Source of the DNA: Candidatus Dormiibacterota bacterium
GTDB lineage: Bacteria; Chloroflexota; Dormibacteria; Aeolococcales; Aeolococcaceae
Length of the DNA: 7,353 nt
Direction of reading: 5' to 3'
NCBI GenBank assembly: GCA_019234035.1
Contig: JAFALX010000016.1
Span: 1 to 7,353, forward strand
Below, one piece after another: positions 6,395 to 7,353 of the stretch. The notes beneath the pieces were generated by a model. It did not search any database. It saw only the letters and a program-made list of their open reading frames with translations, and was not told the origin of the DNA. Positions within the stretch are counted from its first letter, which is position 1. Every line of letters begins with the position of its first letter. The translations under genes were made by a program, and so were the position numbers.

Positions 6395-6652
6395 TCAGGA
6401 CGACTTCTGAGTGAGTTCAGGCTTGATCAGCGACGCAATGGTCATGTCGGTCCGTTGTCCGCAGATGGTCACGCGGGCCCGTAGGACGCCCTCTTCGACG
6501 AAACCGACCGCGTTGGCCAGCGCTCTGGAGGCACTATTCGAGGGCTCGATGAGCGCTTCTATGCGGGCGACTCCGAGCTGAGAGAACGCGAAGCCGGCCA
6601 GCAACGTGACCATCCGGCGGCCCAAACCGCGGCCGCGTCGAGCAGGGAACAC
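6395..6652 (-). pseudogene. C-terminal half of a GNAT (RimJ/RimL-like) acetyltransferase, 5'-truncated
   Basis: Up to 85 residues that match the second half of a RimJ/RimL-type N-acetyltransferase: the acetyl-CoA pyrophosphate loop RRGRGLGRR (5-13), then EPSNSASRALANAVGFVEEGVLR (36-58) and a closing DMTIASL strand (69-75). Complete members are about 170-190 residues, so the N-terminal half, which forms the acceptor-side strands and helices, is absent. In frame, a TGA lies at 6691-6689, only 13 codons upstream of GTG 6652, and the residues between do not fit the family. Family likeness begins at the VFPARRG codons, so a break lies near 6650-6655. The other minus-strand frame here opens at GTG 6747 but does not supply a recognisable N-terminus. 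It is probably a relic; a real but unusually short protein is less likely. Confidence 0.7.
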
Positions 6653-6806
6653 TCGACCCTGTCGGTCAGTGTCGGAACGAGCACCGCCTCATTCTGCGGC
6701 GGCCCGGACGCGCAAGCTCGGGTTGAAGGTAGGCGCACCCGGCTCACGGCAGTATTCGTAAATGACCCCCGACGAAGCCAGGCCGGACCCCCATACTCGG
6801 CCGCGG
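6653..6806. other. Gap between GNAT remnant and DUF2019-like gene, no convincing gene
   Basis: A short minus-strand frame opening at GTG 6747 runs toward the GNAT remnant in another frame and has no Shine-Dalgarno. The plus strand carries an optional 15-codon extension of the DUF2019-like gene from ATG 6762. TTGAAG (6723-6728) and TATTCG (6753-6758) are 24 bases apart, too far to form a standard promoter. Confidence 0.35.
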
Positions 6807-7175
6807 ATGGACGAGGTCGACCGGCTCGGTGAGAACTACCGCGGGACCTTGCTCGAAATGGACTCGGTCGAGCTCGCCAGAGGTGACTCGGCGAATGAGT
6901 GGAATCGCCTGGTCAATAGGCTCCAAGCGCTGCAACTCGAGTTGCGGCAAACGCTTGAGGGCCGTCGCGCGATCACGGCCCTCGTGGCTGACGGCAACGT
7001 CACGGTCAGGGGTTGGTCGGCTGCTCACGCTCTGTTATGGGATCCCGGTCCGGCTTTGGCGGCCCTGCAGGAGATGGCCGCTTCCGATGGCCGCGGGCGC
7101 CTGGACGCCGAGATGACCATCAAGGAGTACCGCGCGGGTCGGCTGAAGCACGACTGGACGCCGACGACGACATGA
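6807..7175 (+). CDS. DUF2019-like small protein
   Basis: A 122-residue protein from ATG 6807 that reads like the DUF2019 family: an N-terminal helix with YRGTLLEMDSVELARGDSANEWN, a helix VNRLQALQLELRQTLEGRR, then a HEAT-like unit ALVADGNVTVRGWSAAHALL followed by PGPALAALQEMAAS and a final A..TIKEYRAGRLKHDW. The VRxWAAxxLL pattern and the closing L-x-x-W are the most telling. Family function is not established; the helical-hairpin build suggests protein binding. No signal peptide or membrane segment is seen. ATG 6762 in the same frame would add 15 polar, Pro-rich residues. The family usually begins at the Met of MDEVDRL, so 6807 is preferred, although neither start has a clear Shine-Dalgarno. 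Codon use is visibly less G+C-biased than in folC or serA, consistent with an accessory gene. Confidence 0.72.
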   Translation: MDEVDRLGENYRGTLLEMDSVELARGDSANEWNRLVNRLQALQLELRQTLEGRRAITALVADGNVTVRGWSAAHALLWDPGPALAALQEMAASDGRGRLDAEMTIKEYRAGRLKHDWTPTTT

Positions 7176-7229
7176 GAGGCGCATGCGAGCGTCGTCTACC
7201 TAGACGGGGCTCACACGTTTCTCAGTGCA

Positions 7230-7353
7230 TTAGAGCGGAAGGTCGTCGTACACGCTGCGCTGCAGCACGCGACGCTCGGACAACGCCGATAGCGCGTCGA
7301 GGCGCAACCGTCGCCGGCGCCGCCGGGCGGCGGCACGGCGGAAGCCGACGATG
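7230..7353 (-). CDS. Arg-rich C-terminus of an unidentified gene (partial)
   Basis: A minus-strand frame enters from the right edge and stays open for 40 codons to TAA at 7232-7230. It contains FRRAAARRRRRRLRLDALSA followed by a Leu/Ser/Arg helix, and ends VYDDLPL. The basic stretch followed by ALSALSERR is faintly like the small Arg-rich DUF1127 (YjiS-like) proteins, but the ending does not match them and I do not assign it. Lack of stops is weak evidence in DNA this rich in G+C. The plausible acidic-hydrophobic terminus and the clean stop before lower-G+C non-coding DNA make it reasonable. Confidence 0.42.
   Translation of the reverse strand, partial: IVGFRRAAARRRRRRLRLDALSALSERRVLQRSVYDDLPL

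Noticed and set aside
6559..6747. Minus-strand 62-codon frame possibly giving the missing N-terminal half of the GNAT protein
   Set aside because: Only a short PTLTD stretch recalls GNAT N-termini. It is far too short, lacks a ribosome site, and its second half merely overlaps the GNAT frame out of phase.
7188..7208. Six-codon ATG frame after a GAGG, possible leader peptide
   Set aside because: It has no stem-loop pair or downstream plus-strand gene in the window, and such short frames occur by chance.
6401..7353. Possible toxin-antitoxin or defence island
   Set aside because: A truncated acetyltransferase and a DUF2019-like protein point in opposite directions. There is no antitoxin-like DNA-binding partner, nuclease or transposase to support it.
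1..7353. tRNA, rRNA, CRISPR array, insertion sequence or riboswitch
   Set aside because: No cloverleaf with a TTCGA-type T-loop, no regularly spaced repeats, no transposase motifs with terminal repeats and no known aptamer core were seen by eye. A covariance-model search would be the decisive test for small RNAs.

Overview
This is a very G+C-rich bacterial window with tightly packed genes, GTG starts and GTGA stop/start overlaps. The gene content is ordinary metabolism. Composition and the pairing of serA with a class V aminotransferase and a DUF1015 gene suggest an actinobacterial or Chloroflexota-like lineage (possibly an uncultured relative), but no marker gene fixes the taxonomy.

Layout. 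Bases 1-74 (+) are the last codons of an unidentified gene that runs into folC, the bifunctional dihydrofolate/folylpolyglutamate synthase (+, to 1384). folC converges on a five-gene minus-strand block, and the two facing TGA stops sit in one 12-base palindrome with 4 bases between the genes. Read in transcription order (right to left), the block is: a class V PLP aminotransferase (5057-6238), serA (3444-5060, 4-base GTGA overlap with the aminotransferase), a DUF1015 protein (2124-3398, apparently with a CTG start), an FmdB-type zinc-ribbon protein (1733-2062) and a thioredoxin with a WCSPC active site (1389-1718).

How the genes work together. SerA oxidises 3-phosphoglycerate to 3-phosphohydroxypyruvate. 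The coupled aminotransferase is the natural candidate for the next step, phosphoserine formation, in place of a canonical SerC. No recognisable phosphoserine phosphatase (SerB) is in the window. The DUF1015 protein, third in the block and carrying a DGHHR motif, is therefore an interesting candidate for a serine or phosphoserine-related role; this is inference. FmdB and thioredoxin form a small module, 14 bases apart, which may be read through from the serine genes across a 61-base gap.

Right end. Bases 6239-6394 are intergenic, with a strong hairpin and a weak promoter candidate. A GNAT acetyltransferase follows (-, 6395-6652) that has only its C-terminal half and looks truncated. Diverging from it is a small DUF2019-like protein (+, 6807-7175); bases 6653-6806 between them hold no convincing gene. 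Bases 7176-7229 are non-coding. The window closes with the Arg-rich C-terminus of an unidentified minus-strand gene (7230-7353).

I saw no mobile element, CRISPR array, tRNA or rRNA. The best candidate for undescribed biology is the DUF1015 gene in its serine-operon setting; the rest is mostly standard.
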